64,000 bases of DNA from contig NZ_JAFCLU010000009.1 in assembly GCF_018130385.1 (NCBI RefSeq), positions 62,001-126,000 of the forward strand, given 5' to 3'. Both the position numbers and the translations under genes were made by a program. Each line of letters starts with the position of its first letter. Position 1 is the stretch's first letter. This document shows positions 17,975 through 25,646 of the stretch, in pieces. This stretch comes from Bradyrhizobium sp. AUGA SZCCT0283 (GTDB taxonomy: Bacteria > Pseudomonadota > Alphaproteobacteria > Rhizobiales > Xanthobacteraceae). Below the pieces are notes generated by a model. The model was not told the origin of the DNA. It searched no databases and was given only the letters and a program-made list of their open reading frames with translations.

Positions 17975-18469
17975 ATGCGCTCGAAGAGTTTTGAGGGAAT
18001 GGCTTGTTCGATCGCCGGGGTGCTCGATGCCGTCGGCGATCGCTGGGCAGTTCTGATCTTGCGCGACCTGTCGCTGGGTTTGAGCAAATACGAGGATTTG
18101 AGAAAGTCGACTGATGTTACCCATGCCACCTTGTCCGACCGCCTCAAGCATCTTGAAGAAAATGAACTGATCGAGCGGCGGCAGTATCAGTCGGGTCCCG
18201 ATCGTTACGAGTACCTCCTGACCCGAAAGGGCAGGGACGTCATCCTCGTCGTTCAGGCGCTTGCCCAGGTCGGGGACAAATGGGGAATTACCGGGGACGC
18301 CGGCCCCCCTCTCAAATTCATCAACAAGAACAGCGGACGCCAGGTGAAGCTGGCGCTCGTGGATGAGAAGTCAGCCGAGGTGGTCCGCATGAGGGATGTT
18401 CGGCCTCAGGCCGGCCCAGGCGCCGACGATCTGGTGAGGTGGCGACTGACCAAGTTCGATCAACGATGA
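17975..18469 (+). CDS. HxlR-family regulator divergent from Mo-hydroxylase operon
   Basis: A 164-residue HxlR protein: Cys11 in GMACSIAGVLDAVGDRW, the winged helix with TLSDRLKHLEENELIERR, and the wing at RYEYLLTRKG. The start is ATG 17975, with GGAGG at 17961-17965; the longer frame lacks this. Two matching 17-bp operators lie upstream, one near each divergent start. It most likely represses the hydroxylase operon and itself until a substrate or electrophile is present. The C-terminal 60 residues form the variable tail of long HxlR proteins. Confidence 0.88.
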   Translation: MRSKSFEGMACSIAGVLDAVGDRWAVLILRDLSLGLSKYEDLRKSTDVTHATLSDRLKHLEENELIERRQYQSGPDRYEYLLTRKGRDVILVVQALAQVGDKWGITGDAGPPLKFINKNSGRQVKLALVDEKSAEVVRMRDVRPQAGPGADDLVRWRLTKFDQR

Positions 18470-18494
18470 TTTCTTTCCCGCTGCATGGGGAAAG

Positions 18495-18659
18495 CGCGAC
18501 GAGGTATGAGGGGCGCCTCTCCCGGTCAGGATGTAGACCGTCGCAATGGCGGCTTCCCGCTCGGTCGGATGCTGTTGCAGAACCGCAAGCAGCTTGCCGA
18601 ACTGGATGACCTGGTTCACCCAAAAGATGTTCTGCTCGAGCCCGCTGGTGACTGTGGAG
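18495..18659 (-). pseudogene. Possible internal fragment of an unidentified gene
   Basis: On the minus strand this stretch reads as a protein-like sequence with strong G/C in third codon positions (pieces: LNSTVTSGLEQNIFWV, NQVIQFGKLLAVLQQ, HPTEREAAIATVYILTG). It has no start or stop of its own and ends abruptly. It adjoins the truncated VOC gene. I do not recognise the family. It may be a scar of a deletion that joined two broken genes, or a chance open frame. Confidence 0.25.
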
Positions 18660-19006
18660 TTGAGCCCTGTCAGGCCCGGCAGCTCGAGATGGCCTTGGCC
18701 TACAGGATCTCTATCGCTTCGAGGACCATGATGGGTTTGATGGCGTCATGCTTGGCGTTCCGGGGCAGGCGTATCACTTTGAATTTACCCGTGCACACGG
18801 ACATGATGCGAGAGCGCCAAACGACAACCTCGTGGCTTTCTACATTCCCGATTGCGCTGATTGGCATGCAGCGGTCGTACGGATGAAACAGCACGGCTAT
18901 GCGCCGGTTCGGTCCTTCAATCCCTTTTGGGACAAGGATGGGGTAACGTTTGAAGATTGTGATGGGGTATCGGGTGGTACTTCAGAATTCTGCCTGGAAA
19001 CCCTGA
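18660..19006 (+). pseudogene. VOC (glyoxalase-like) family protein, degenerate
   Basis: Pieces of one vicinal-oxygen-chelate protein appear in successive frames: QARQLEMALAYR, then after a shift near 18705 GLQDLYRFEDHDGFDGVM, then PGQAYHFEFTRAHGHD and WDKDGVTFEDCDG, then after an extra G near 18965 YRVVLQNSAWKP and a stop at 19004-19006. The metal-site His of YHFEF and Glu of FED regions are recognisable. The N-terminus is missing and at least two indels are needed to read it, so it is not functional as sequenced. An internal open frame of 106 residues (18748-19068) is only its middle part. Confidence 0.7.
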
Positions 19007-19080
19007 ATAACATTAGTGGAAGGGGCGGTTTGCTCTCTCACATAACGACGTCTGGTGGCTTCATTTAGGATTGCCTCGAG

Positions 19081-19698
19081 TCACTTCAGACGTGAAGCAA
19101 CCTGATCGATAGCCATATCGAGCGCCAGTTCAAGAGGCCGAGTGGAGCGCGTGGTCTGAGCCAGCAGTAGGCCTCCTTGCAGTGCTGCCAGTACGGCGGT
19201 GGCGAGATCGGCTAGGTCAACACTCGACTTGCTTCCAGATCGGTCGCGCATCGCTTTGAAGCCCGCGATGAGATACGCCTCCCAACGTGCGAAACTTTCC
19301 GCAAGTTGCGCGCGCGGTTTTGGAGATTCGGCCAACTCTGAGACCAGCGATCCGAGCGGGCAACCACCCGCGCATTGGCTTTCCCGAGACAACTCCACAA
19401 CGGCGTCCCGCCATCGACGCAGACCGGCAAGGGATGTCAGTCCGCGCAACATCGACTCCTGTGCAGCAAGCACGCATTCGGTCTGCCGTTGGATCACCGC
19501 GAGCACCAGGTCATCCTTGTCCGCGAAGTAATGGTAGAGCTGAGACTTGCTCGCCTTGCTGGCCGCGAGAACCGCGTCCACGCTGGTGCTCGCAACTCCG
19601 TGAGCTCGCATCAGATCAGCCGCAGCCTCAACGATGCGTGCCTTAGTTGCCGTTCCGCGAGCCGTTCGCGGCCGTTCAGCTGCAATGCTTCCCGCCAT
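19081..19698 (-). CDS. TetR-family repressor
   Basis: A 205-residue TetR regulator. The helix-turn-helix segment is STSVDAVLAASKASKSQLYHYF, followed by ADKDDLVLAVI. The C-terminal part contains ESQCAGGCPLGSLVSELAE, typical of the TetR_C_36-like ligand domain. I start at ATG 19698 (MAGSIAAERP); the longer frame extends into the promoter region. It is divergent from a peroxiredoxin-like gene, with an inverted repeat of TetR-operator type between them. A thiol- or electrophile-linked signal is plausible from the target gene. Confidence 0.88.
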   Translation of the reverse strand: MAGSIAAERPRTARGTATKARIVEAAADLMRAHGVASTSVDAVLAASKASKSQLYHYFADKDDLVLAVIQRQTECVLAAQESMLRGLTSLAGLRRWRDAVVELSRESQCAGGCPLGSLVSELAESPKPRAQLAESFARWEAYLIAGFKAMRDRSGSKSSVDLADLATAVLAALQGGLLLAQTTRSTRPLELALDMAIDQVASRLK

Positions 19699-19738
19699 GG
19701 TGATCACCCTATTTGACAACGGACGGTTTTGCAAGCAG

Positions 19739-19758
19739 ACTGGACTAATCGGTCCAGT
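19739..19758. promoter_or_regulatory. TetR operator candidate ACTGGAC-N6-GTCCAGT
   Basis: A perfect 7-bp inverted repeat with spacer TAATCG, lying 12 bases before the peroxiredoxin-like start. The core GAC-N6-GTC is a common TetR-family operator form. A TTGACA hexamer (19713-19718) lies just upstream, so binding would block the rightward promoter. Confidence 0.6.
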
Positions 19759-19770
19759 AGGAGAATCCAT

Positions 19771-20247
19771 ATGTCAGCACTACAGAACGGCAACACTTTT
19801 CCTTCCCTCACCATTGATGCCGTAGGCGGCGGCACCATTTCGCTGCCCGGCGATCTGGCAGGCTCGTACGGTGTGGTTCTCATTTACCGTGGTTCGTGGT
19901 GCCCCTACTGCAACGCGCAGCTTGCGGCGTTCTCTCGCGCGAGCGCAAAGTTCGCCGAACTCGGCATCAAGGTCGTTGCTCTATCGGTCGATGACCGCGC
20001 GACCTCCGCCGCGCTGGTAGAAAAGCGCGATTTGAACTTTCCGATAGGATATGGCGCCAACGCAGATTCGGTCGCGGCGGCGACCGGCGCTTACACCAAC
20101 GATAATCCGCGCTACCTGCAATCCACCGGCTTCGTCCTCGATCCGGACGGCAAGGTGATCACCGGCGTGTACTCCACTGCGGCAATCGGCAGGCTCGTCG
20201 CCGACGATGTCGCCGGTTTCGTCAGCTATGTGAAATCCAAGAAGTGA
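19771..20247 (+). CDS. AhpC/TSA-family peroxiredoxin-like protein
   Basis: A 158-residue thioredoxin-fold protein of the AhpC/TSA (PRX-like 2/redoxin) group. The active site is YRGSWCPYCNAQL, so it carries a CPYC pair rather than the single peroxidatic Cys of PxxxTxxC peroxiredoxins; it may act as a peroxidase or as a thiol oxidoreductase. The fold is complete to SYVKSKK, with no signal peptide, so it is cytoplasmic. Start ATG 19771 has GTAGGAG upstream. It is divergent from its probable repressor and is followed 32 bases later by an SDR-like gene that may be co-transcribed. Confidence 0.88.
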   Translation: MSALQNGNTFPSLTIDAVGGGTISLPGDLAGSYGVVLIYRGSWCPYCNAQLAAFSRASAKFAELGIKVVALSVDDRATSAALVEKRDLNFPIGYGANADSVAAATGAYTNDNPRYLQSTGFVLDPDGKVITGVYSTAAIGRLVADDVAGFVSYVKSKK

Positions 20248-20279
20248 CCGGGTGCTTGCTGGCAAGGGGAGGAAAATCG

Positions 20280-20963
20280 ATGAGTGAAAAGCAGATTGCT
20301 GTCGTGGTGGGCGCAGGGCCCGGACTCGGCAATGCGCTGGTCCGGCGATGTGCTGCGGCGGGCATGAACGTGGCCGCAGTCTCGCGCAAGAGGCGGCCGC
20401 CCGAGATGATCGAAGATCGCAACCTCGTTCGCGGCTACGCTTGCGACGCGACGGTGGGTGTCGAGGTCACCAGCATGTTCGAGCGGGTTACCGCGGAGCT
20501 CGGTACCCCCGATCTGGTGGTGTACAATGTAGGAACCTGGGATCGTGCCGGCATTCTCGATATTTCCGACCAACTGTTCGAACGGGCCTGGCGTACCGGC
20601 TGCTTCGGCGGCTTTCTTGTCGGTCGGGAAGCTGTCAGGACGATGCTGCCGCGTGAACGCGGCACCATCATCTTTAGCGGCGCGACCGGGTCGATCCGCG
20701 GGGGTGCCGGCTTTGCGGCCTTTGCCGTCCCAAAGTTCGGTCTTCGCGCCCTGGCTCAGAGTATGGCCCGCGAATTCGGTCCAAGAGGCCTTCATATCGT
20801 CCACGTGATCATCGACGGCATGATTGGTCAGGAGGACGGCGCAGAATCCGACGACGTTCTGGCCCCGGGTGCGATCGCGGAGGCCTATTTCCAGCTTTAC
20901 CGGCAACAACGCAGCGCCTGGACGCACGAGATCGATGTGCGGCCGGTCGGCGAAAAGTTCTAA
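20280..20963 (+). CDS. SDR-family protein lacking the catalytic tyrosine (second copy)
   Basis: A 227-residue SDR-fold protein, related to the one at 523-1302. The cofactor motif is VGAGPGLGNALVRR. The NNAG region reads VVYNVGTWD, the Ser is in FSGATGSIRGG, and the active-site segment FAAFAVPKFGL has Phe where the catalytic Tyr belongs. The C-terminus RSAWTHEIDVRPVGEKF matches the other copy. Start ATG 20280 is 7 bases after GGGGAGG (20266-20272). Loss of Tyr in both copies argues for a conserved subfamily property and not decay. Function is unknown. Confidence 0.82.
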   Translation: MSEKQIAVVVGAGPGLGNALVRRCAAAGMNVAAVSRKRRPPEMIEDRNLVRGYACDATVGVEVTSMFERVTAELGTPDLVVYNVGTWDRAGILDISDQLFERAWRTGCFGGFLVGREAVRTMLPRERGTIIFSGATGSIRGGAGFAAFAVPKFGLRALAQSMAREFGPRGLHIVHVIIDGMIGQEDGAESDDVLAPGAIAEAYFQLYRQQRSAWTHEIDVRPVGEKF

Positions 20964-21028
20964 TCGACCATTCGCACCATCGGACATGCTCGGACTGACT
21001 CGGCAGCTCGACCCCTTCGGAGCATAAA

Positions 21029-21970
21029 TTGGAATCTGCATTCATGACTGCTGCAAGGTTTGGCGGTGATACAAATCGTCACCGATGGCTGCTAATTTTC
21101 CTCATTCTGATTTGGGCCATCAGTTGGCCGGTGATCAAGGTTGGGGTAACAGCCGTGCCTGCGATTTGGTTTGGGTGTCTACGTTACATGATTGCGGCCT
21201 TTTGCCTGTTTGCTCTTGTTGCCCTGCGGCGACAGCTGGCTTTTCCGTCGAGATCGGATTGGTCACTCATTGCCGTTTCAGGCGCCCTGCAGATGGCTGC
21301 ATATTCCGCACTGACAGGTCTCGCACTGACCATACTTCCGCCCGGACGTGCTTCCGTCCTCGCCTTTTCCACCCCGATTTGGGTTGTCCCTTTGGCGGCG
21401 TGGTGGCTTCACGAACGCATTTCACAGCTCGCCATGTTTGGCGTGGCGGTCGGATTGTCGGGCGTCTTTGTAATTGCGGCGCCCTCCCTCCATGTGGAAG
21501 GAAAAGATCAGATCGCCGCGTACGGCATGCTTATGGGCGCGGCCGCTGCTTGGGCAATCTCTATCGTCTTCGTCCGCTCGCATCGCTTTGCTGCGACAAC
21601 CCTTGCACTGGCTCCCTGGCAGATGCTGGTGGCGGCGGCTCTCCTTCTGCCGTTGGCACTGGGTATAGAGGGCTCGCCGCCGCCAATTGGAGCAAGTGGC
21701 GCAGCATCGCTCGCATATGTTGGTCCGATCGCGACTGCTTTCGCCTATTGGGCGGTCGTGGAAGTCGGTCGCCACTTTCAGGCAGGTACGATATCCATGG
21801 CGCTGTTGGCAACTCCAAGCCTTGGCATTCTGATCTCCGCTCTTACGCTGGGAGAAGCCGTCGGTGCCTCGCTGATCGCAGGTGTCGTCTTAATCGCAGC
21901 GGGAATCCGGTTGGCGACGAGCACGTCCGACCGCCAGGTGCAGTCCCACCAGAGAGTATGTGACAGATAG
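21029..21970 (+). CDS. EamA/DMT-family membrane transporter
   Basis: A 313-residue protein with ten predicted hydrophobic segments in two five-helix EamA halves (for example LLIFLILIWAISWPVIKVG at the start and ALLATPSLGILISALTLGE near the end), the drug/metabolite transporter plan. Such proteins export amino acids, metabolites or drugs across the inner membrane. The start may be TTG 21029, which has GGAG six bases upstream, or ATG 21044 in the same frame. It lies 65 bases after the SDR-like gene on the same strand. The substrate is not predictable. Confidence 0.88.
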   Translation: MESAFMTAARFGGDTNRHRWLLIFLILIWAISWPVIKVGVTAVPAIWFGCLRYMIAAFCLFALVALRRQLAFPSRSDWSLIAVSGALQMAAYSALTGLALTILPPGRASVLAFSTPIWVVPLAAWWLHERISQLAMFGVAVGLSGVFVIAAPSLHVEGKDQIAAYGMLMGAAAAWAISIVFVRSHRFAATTLALAPWQMLVAAALLLPLALGIEGSPPPIGASGAASLAYVGPIATAFAYWAVVEVGRHFQAGTISMALLATPSLGILISALTLGEAVGASLIAGVVLIAAGIRLATSTSDRQVQSHQRVCDR

Positions 21971-22080
21971 CGTCCATCTTGACGGACCATTGGGGCGGGC
22001 TACCATTTCCAATGCTGGAGCACGGTCGCGCCAGACCGTTGGGCAGGGGTCCGCATTGCATTTCCAATAGTCCAGTTCGT

Positions 22081-22525
22081 CTAGCCCAGGATGTCATCCG
22101 GCCGGTGGCCAAGCAGCCAAGCGAAATTTGCGATCGACGTCGGCGATGGGGTGCTCGTTGATCTCGCAATACGGCGTTCCATCAGCCCGCCTGCGTCGAA
22201 CTGCCAGTTCTCGTTGCCGTAAGCGCGAAACCAATGGCCGCTGTCATCAGGATATTCATAGGCGAAGCGAACGGCAATGCGGTTATCCGCGTGGGTCCAT
22301 ACTTCCTTGATCAGGCGGTAATCGAGTTCTGTCGACCATTTTCGTTCAAGGAACGCCTCGATCGCATCGCGGCCGTTGATGAACTTCGCCGGATTTCGCC
22401 ACTGGCTGTCGGGCGTATAGGCGAGTGCGACCCGGGCCGGATCTCGGCTGTTCCAGGCGTCTTCGGCCAGCTTGGCTTTCTGCGCGGCGGTACGATCGTC
22501 GAACGGGGAGGTGAGGGCGGCTCAT
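22081..22525 (-). pseudogene. DUF1348/NTF2-like family protein, frameshifted
   Basis: Read on the minus strand, nearly all of a nuclear-transport-factor-2-like DUF1348 protein can be recovered: MSRPHLP, then [59 protein letters not shown] and finally [11 protein letters not shown] with a stop at 22081-22083. Three single-base indels interrupt it: one extra base near 22505 (a C run after the start), one missing near 22165, and one extra near 22132. Each repair restores family-like sequence. So either the gene is dead or the assembly has errors here. Confidence 0.7.
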
Positions 22526-22642
22526 GTCGATACTCCTGTCGCTTGCAGTCAGGTTGAAGGACGACGATCGGCCGCCATGAGATGGTTGGCGACCGTCGCT
22601 GTCGTTTTCCTTTGTGGCTGCCTCGCGGCCTGCGTTGACTGG

Positions 22643-23641
22643 CTACTTCCTCGGTTTCACGTTCTTGTCGTAAAAAGTAACGATGTGGTCAGCGATGTAG
22701 GGCAGATTGTCTTCGGTGGCGAAGTGGCCTGCGTTCAGTCGGTGCATTTCTGCCTTAGGAAGGTCCATCAAATAGGACTCGCCGCCTTCCGGGGTGAAGA
22801 ATGGGTCGTGCTCGCCCCAGAAGATAAGCGTCTTCGGCTGGTGATCGCGCAGAAACTTCTGCCATTGCGGGTACAGTTCTACGTTGGTCCGATAGTCATA
22901 GAACAAGTCAAGATTCAACCGCAACCCGTTTGGCTTGCGCATGAAGCCATCGTCTGATTCCCAGGCATCCTGGCTGATCAACTCAGGGTGGGCCGCACCT
23001 GCAAGATAGACACCCTTAATGCCGTCGTGTGTGTTGAAGGCTGCGAGCGGCGCTTCGGTCTCAGCGGAACGGTTGACCCACAGCGCCTTTCGGAATGCGT
23101 CCCAAGCGGGCGTTAAGCCGCTTTCGTATGCATTGGTATTTTGGATGATCATCCAATCAAGCGCCCGAGGGTTGCGTCCGATGATCCGGAAGCCCACCGG
23201 CCCGCCATAATCTTGCATGAAGAGGCCGTAGTGGTCGAAGCCTTTCGCTGCGAGAAACTTCTCCATCGTCACGGAAATGGCCTCGAACGAATAATGATAG
23301 GTCGCCGGGTCCGGCCGGTCGCTATTACCAAAGCCCTGGTAGTCCGGGGCAATCACGTGGAAGCGAGGTGCGAGTGCGACGATGAGATCACGATATTGAT
23401 GCGATGACGACGGCCAGCCGTGCAGCAGCACGAGTTTCGGGTTCTTCGGATCGCCGGCTTCGCGGTAGGCGATATTGAGCTCGTCGACGTTTATCGTACC
23501 GTACTTGACCTGGGTAGCGGCGACGGCGGTCGTTGTTGGAGTGATTGCGGTCGTCCCGCGCGCGGGAGCGATCGCTACGAGGTTGGTAGTGGAAATCGCG
23601 CCGGCGAATAAGGCCGCAAACAAGCGAGAGCTGATTGTCAT
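22643..23641 (-). CDS. Exported alpha/beta-hydrolase (epoxide hydrolase/dehalogenase-like)
   Basis: A 332-residue alpha/beta-hydrolase with an N-terminal signal peptide (about 1-30, hydrophobic core LFAALFAGAISTTNLVAIA). The oxyanion motif HGWPSSSHQYRDL is followed by the nucleophile Asp in FMQDYGGPVG, the acid Asp in WGEHDPFF and the catalytic His in NAGHFATED. An Asp nucleophile is the mark of epoxide hydrolases and haloalkane dehalogenases; lipases use Ser. It lies 82 bases after the AhpD-like gene on the same strand, so both are probably expressed under the LysR gene at 24393. Confidence 0.88.
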   Translation of the reverse strand: MTISSRLFAALFAGAISTTNLVAIAPARGTTAITPTTTAVAATQVKYGTINVDELNIAYREAGDPKNPKLVLLHGWPSSSHQYRDLIVALAPRFHVIAPDYQGFGNSDRPDPATYHYSFEAISVTMEKFLAAKGFDHYGLFMQDYGGPVGFRIIGRNPRALDWMIIQNTNAYESGLTPAWDAFRKALWVNRSAETEAPLAAFNTHDGIKGVYLAGAAHPELISQDAWESDDGFMRKPNGLRLNLDLFYDYRTNVELYPQWQKFLRDHQPKTLIFWGEHDPFFTPEGGESYLMDLPKAEMHRLNAGHFATEDNLPYIADHIVTFYDKNVKPRK

Positions 23642-23723
23642 GGTCTGGTTGCTCTGTGATTGGAGATGAGTGGGTGTCGGTGGGGATGCCGACAGCCAGT
23701 TGCGTCGTTTGCCGAGAGCCCGT

Positions 23724-24272
23724 TCAGGCAGCTCGGGCCTCGACGACGGGAAAGTCGATGTCGGTCTTGAACACTTCGTTGAAATAATTGGTCCAGGTGT
23801 TCAGTGCGACGTGCAGGACGATCTCGATCACCTGCGCGTCGGTGTAACCGGCGAGTTTCATAGCCGAGAGCTCCGCTTCTGCGACATGTCCACGGGCGCG
23901 TGCCACCTTGGCGGCGAAGCGGACCGCAGCATCAGCCTTTGGGTCGTTCGATGCGCCGTTGCGGTTTGCAGTAATCTCGCCGTCATCGAGACGAGCGACG
24001 TTCTTTCCGAGATAGGTGTGTGCGGACAGGCAGTAGCTGCAGCCGTTCACTTCGGCGACGGCAAGCGCGATACGCTCGCGGGTTGCGGCTGGCAGTGCGC
24101 CTTTGCCGAGCGCGCCGGAAAGGCCAAGATATCCCTCGAGGGCCTGCGGGCTGGTCGAGATCAGGCGGAACATATTCGGTACAAGGCCGAGCTGCTTGTT
24201 AACGGCTTCAAGCAGCGGTTGTGACTTTTCAGGTGCTTCGGCGATCGTGGCGGGGGTCGGGATACGGGACAT
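23724..24272 (-). CDS. Carboxymuconolactone decarboxylase/AhpD-like protein
   Basis: A 182-residue all-helical CMD/AhpD-family protein. The redox-active CxxC is in EVNGCSYCLSAHTYLGKN, with the His three residues after the second Cys as in alkylhydroperoxidase AhpD-type proteins. It likely acts as a thiol-dependent peroxidase or electrophile-removing enzyme in the cytoplasm. The start is ATG 24272 with AGGGAG seven bases upstream. It is divergent from a LysR regulator with paired operators between them, and precedes an exported hydrolase. Confidence 0.9.
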   Translation of the reverse strand: MSRIPTPATIAEAPEKSQPLLEAVNKQLGLVPNMFRLISTSPQALEGYLGLSGALGKGALPAATRERIALAVAEVNGCSYCLSAHTYLGKNVARLDDGEITANRNGASNDPKADAAVRFAAKVARARGHVAEAELSAMKLAGYTDAQVIEIVLHVALNTWTNYFNEVFKTDIDFPVVEARAA

Positions 24273-24330
24273 GGGGTGGCTCCCTTGTGAGTGGTTAAGC
24301 CTAATTGGCGAATGCGCGGAACCTAGTTTC

Positions 24331-24345
24331 TTCCATTTTTGGGAA
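24331..24345. promoter_or_regulatory. LysR box candidate, copy 1
   Basis: TTCCATTTTTGGGAA, a T-N11-A dyad with arms TTCC/GGAA. It agrees with copy 2 (24372-24386) at 13 of 15 positions. Centres are 41 bases apart, about four helical turns, as expected for a LysR tetramer binding one DNA face. A further short repeat AAATAG-ACG-CTATTT overlaps at 24344-24358. Confidence 0.55.
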
Positions 24346-24371
24346 ATAGACGCTATTTTCTAGAACCAACA

Positions 24372-24386
24372 TTCCATTTTATGGAA
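24372..24386. promoter_or_regulatory. LysR box candidate, copy 2
   Basis: TTCCAT-TTT-ATGGAA, a perfect 6-bp inverted repeat just before the LysR start codon at 24393. It covers an alternative upstream ATG (24381), which argues that translation begins at 24393. Autorepression by the LysR protein is likely. Confidence 0.55.
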
Positions 24387-24392
24387 GCATCT

Positions 24393-25313
24393 ATGGATCG
24401 ATTCGATGCAATGGCCACCCTGGTCGCGACGGTGGACGGCGGCAGCCTTTCGGCAGCGTCACGGGCGCTGGGCATGCCATTGGCCACGGTCAGCCGAAAA
24501 ATCTCAGAACTCGAAAGTCTCTTGCGTACTCAACTCGTCGTCCGGACCAGTCGCAAGCTTGTCCTCACCGAGGCCGGACAGGCCTATGTCGCGGCGAGCC
24601 GGCGCATTCTCGATGAGATCGAAGATGCCGAACGTGCTGCCTCGGGCGAGTATCGTGCGCCGCGCGGCCATCTGACCATCACAGCATCGGTCATGTTCGG
24701 TCGGTTGCACGTTGAGCCTGTCGTGCTCGAATTCCTGAAGGCATATCCCGATATCAATGCGCGACTGGTGCTGGCGGATCACGTCGTTAATCTGGTCGAT
24801 GATCAGGTAGACGTCGCCATCCGGGTCGGACTGTTGCCGGACAGCAGAATGATCGCAACGCGTCTGGGGGAGGTTGGCTGGGTGACCTGTGCGAGCCCGC
24901 AATACCTGGAGGCGAATGGCACGCCGGAAACGCCTGCAGAACTTGAGAAGCATGATTGCATCATGTTCGAAGGCGTCTATTCAAACAATCTCTGGAGTTT
25001 TGGCCGCGGGAAAGAGTCCATCTTTTTGCCAGTCCGTCCGCGCTTTTCCGTAAATACGGCGGACGCCGCAATCGCGGCTGCGATGGCCTCGGCCGGCATT
25101 ACCCATGTATTGTCTTATCAAGTCGCCGACGCTGTTGCCTCCGGCGCGCTTCGCTTGATCTTGCGTCCATTCGAGCCGAAGCTTCTACCGGTGCACATCA
25201 TCTACGCCGGGCAATCGCTAATGCCCTTAAAGCTGCGTGCGTTTCTCGACTTCTCCGCCCCCCGGCTCAAGGCCTCGATCCCCGAATTCGGTTTGCCTGT
25301 CCACGTAGGGTAG
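24393..25313 (+). CDS. LysR-family transcriptional regulator
   Basis: A 306-residue LTTR. The N-terminal helix-turn-helix is GSLSAASRALGMPLATVSRKISELE, followed by the linker helix and a LysR substrate-binding domain with HLTITASVMFGRLHVEPVVLEF and VDVAIRVGLLPDS. I use ATG 24393 (MDRFDAMATLV), the usual family start with GGAAG upstream, and not the frame's earlier codons. Paired T-N11-A dyads lie between it and the divergent AhpD-like gene. It belongs to the group regulating quinone, thiol or aldehyde-responsive genes. The inducer is unknown. Confidence 0.9.
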   Translation: MDRFDAMATLVATVDGGSLSAASRALGMPLATVSRKISELESLLRTQLVVRTSRKLVLTEAGQAYVAASRRILDEIEDAERAASGEYRAPRGHLTITASVMFGRLHVEPVVLEFLKAYPDINARLVLADHVVNLVDDQVDVAIRVGLLPDSRMIATRLGEVGWVTCASPQYLEANGTPETPAELEKHDCIMFEGVYSNNLWSFGRGKESIFLPVRPRFSVNTADAAIAAAMASAGITHVLSYQVADAVASGALRLILRPFEPKLLPVHIIYAGQSLMPLKLRAFLDFSAPRLKASIPEFGLPVHVG

Positions 25314-25352
25314 GTCGTTTTCCAGGAATTAGAGGGCTCGACGAACGAGCGA

Positions 25353-25642
25353 CTATGATCCGCTGACGACGCGATACACGCGTGCGTTTCCCTCAACACC
25401 ACGAAGCGGGGCCTCGAACTCGACGACTTTATGGCTCGTGAGCAGATGACTGACCCCTGGAGCGGTACACTGGCATCCTCGATCTCGAGAATCTGCAAAT
25501 GGCCGACGAGTAGGTCACCGTCGTGGGCGACCAGCACCTCGCCGCGCGTGATGTAAGCGGCGATCTGGGCCTGGGAATCGTCGGCCAGTGCAAAAAGAGG
25601 CAGCAGCAGGTTGCGATCTTCGCCGTAGTGGCCAATGCCCAT
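25353..25642 (-). pseudogene. GNAT acetyltransferase remnant joined to a second fragment
   Basis: The minus strand carries the N-terminal third of a GNAT-type acetyltransferase (GEDRNLLLPLFALADDSQAQ, then LVAHDGDLLVGHLQILEIED), but the acetyl-CoA-binding core is missing. The frame continues into unrelated sequence. In the next frame, 25353-25440 reads HKVVEFEAPLRGVEGNARVYRVV and a stop, which resembles the C-terminal end of a class III adenylate cyclase, a weak match. So two broken genes seem to have been joined by deletion. It lies directly after the histidine kinase gene and is unlikely to be functional. Confidence 0.45.
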
Positions 25643-25646
25643 GGGG

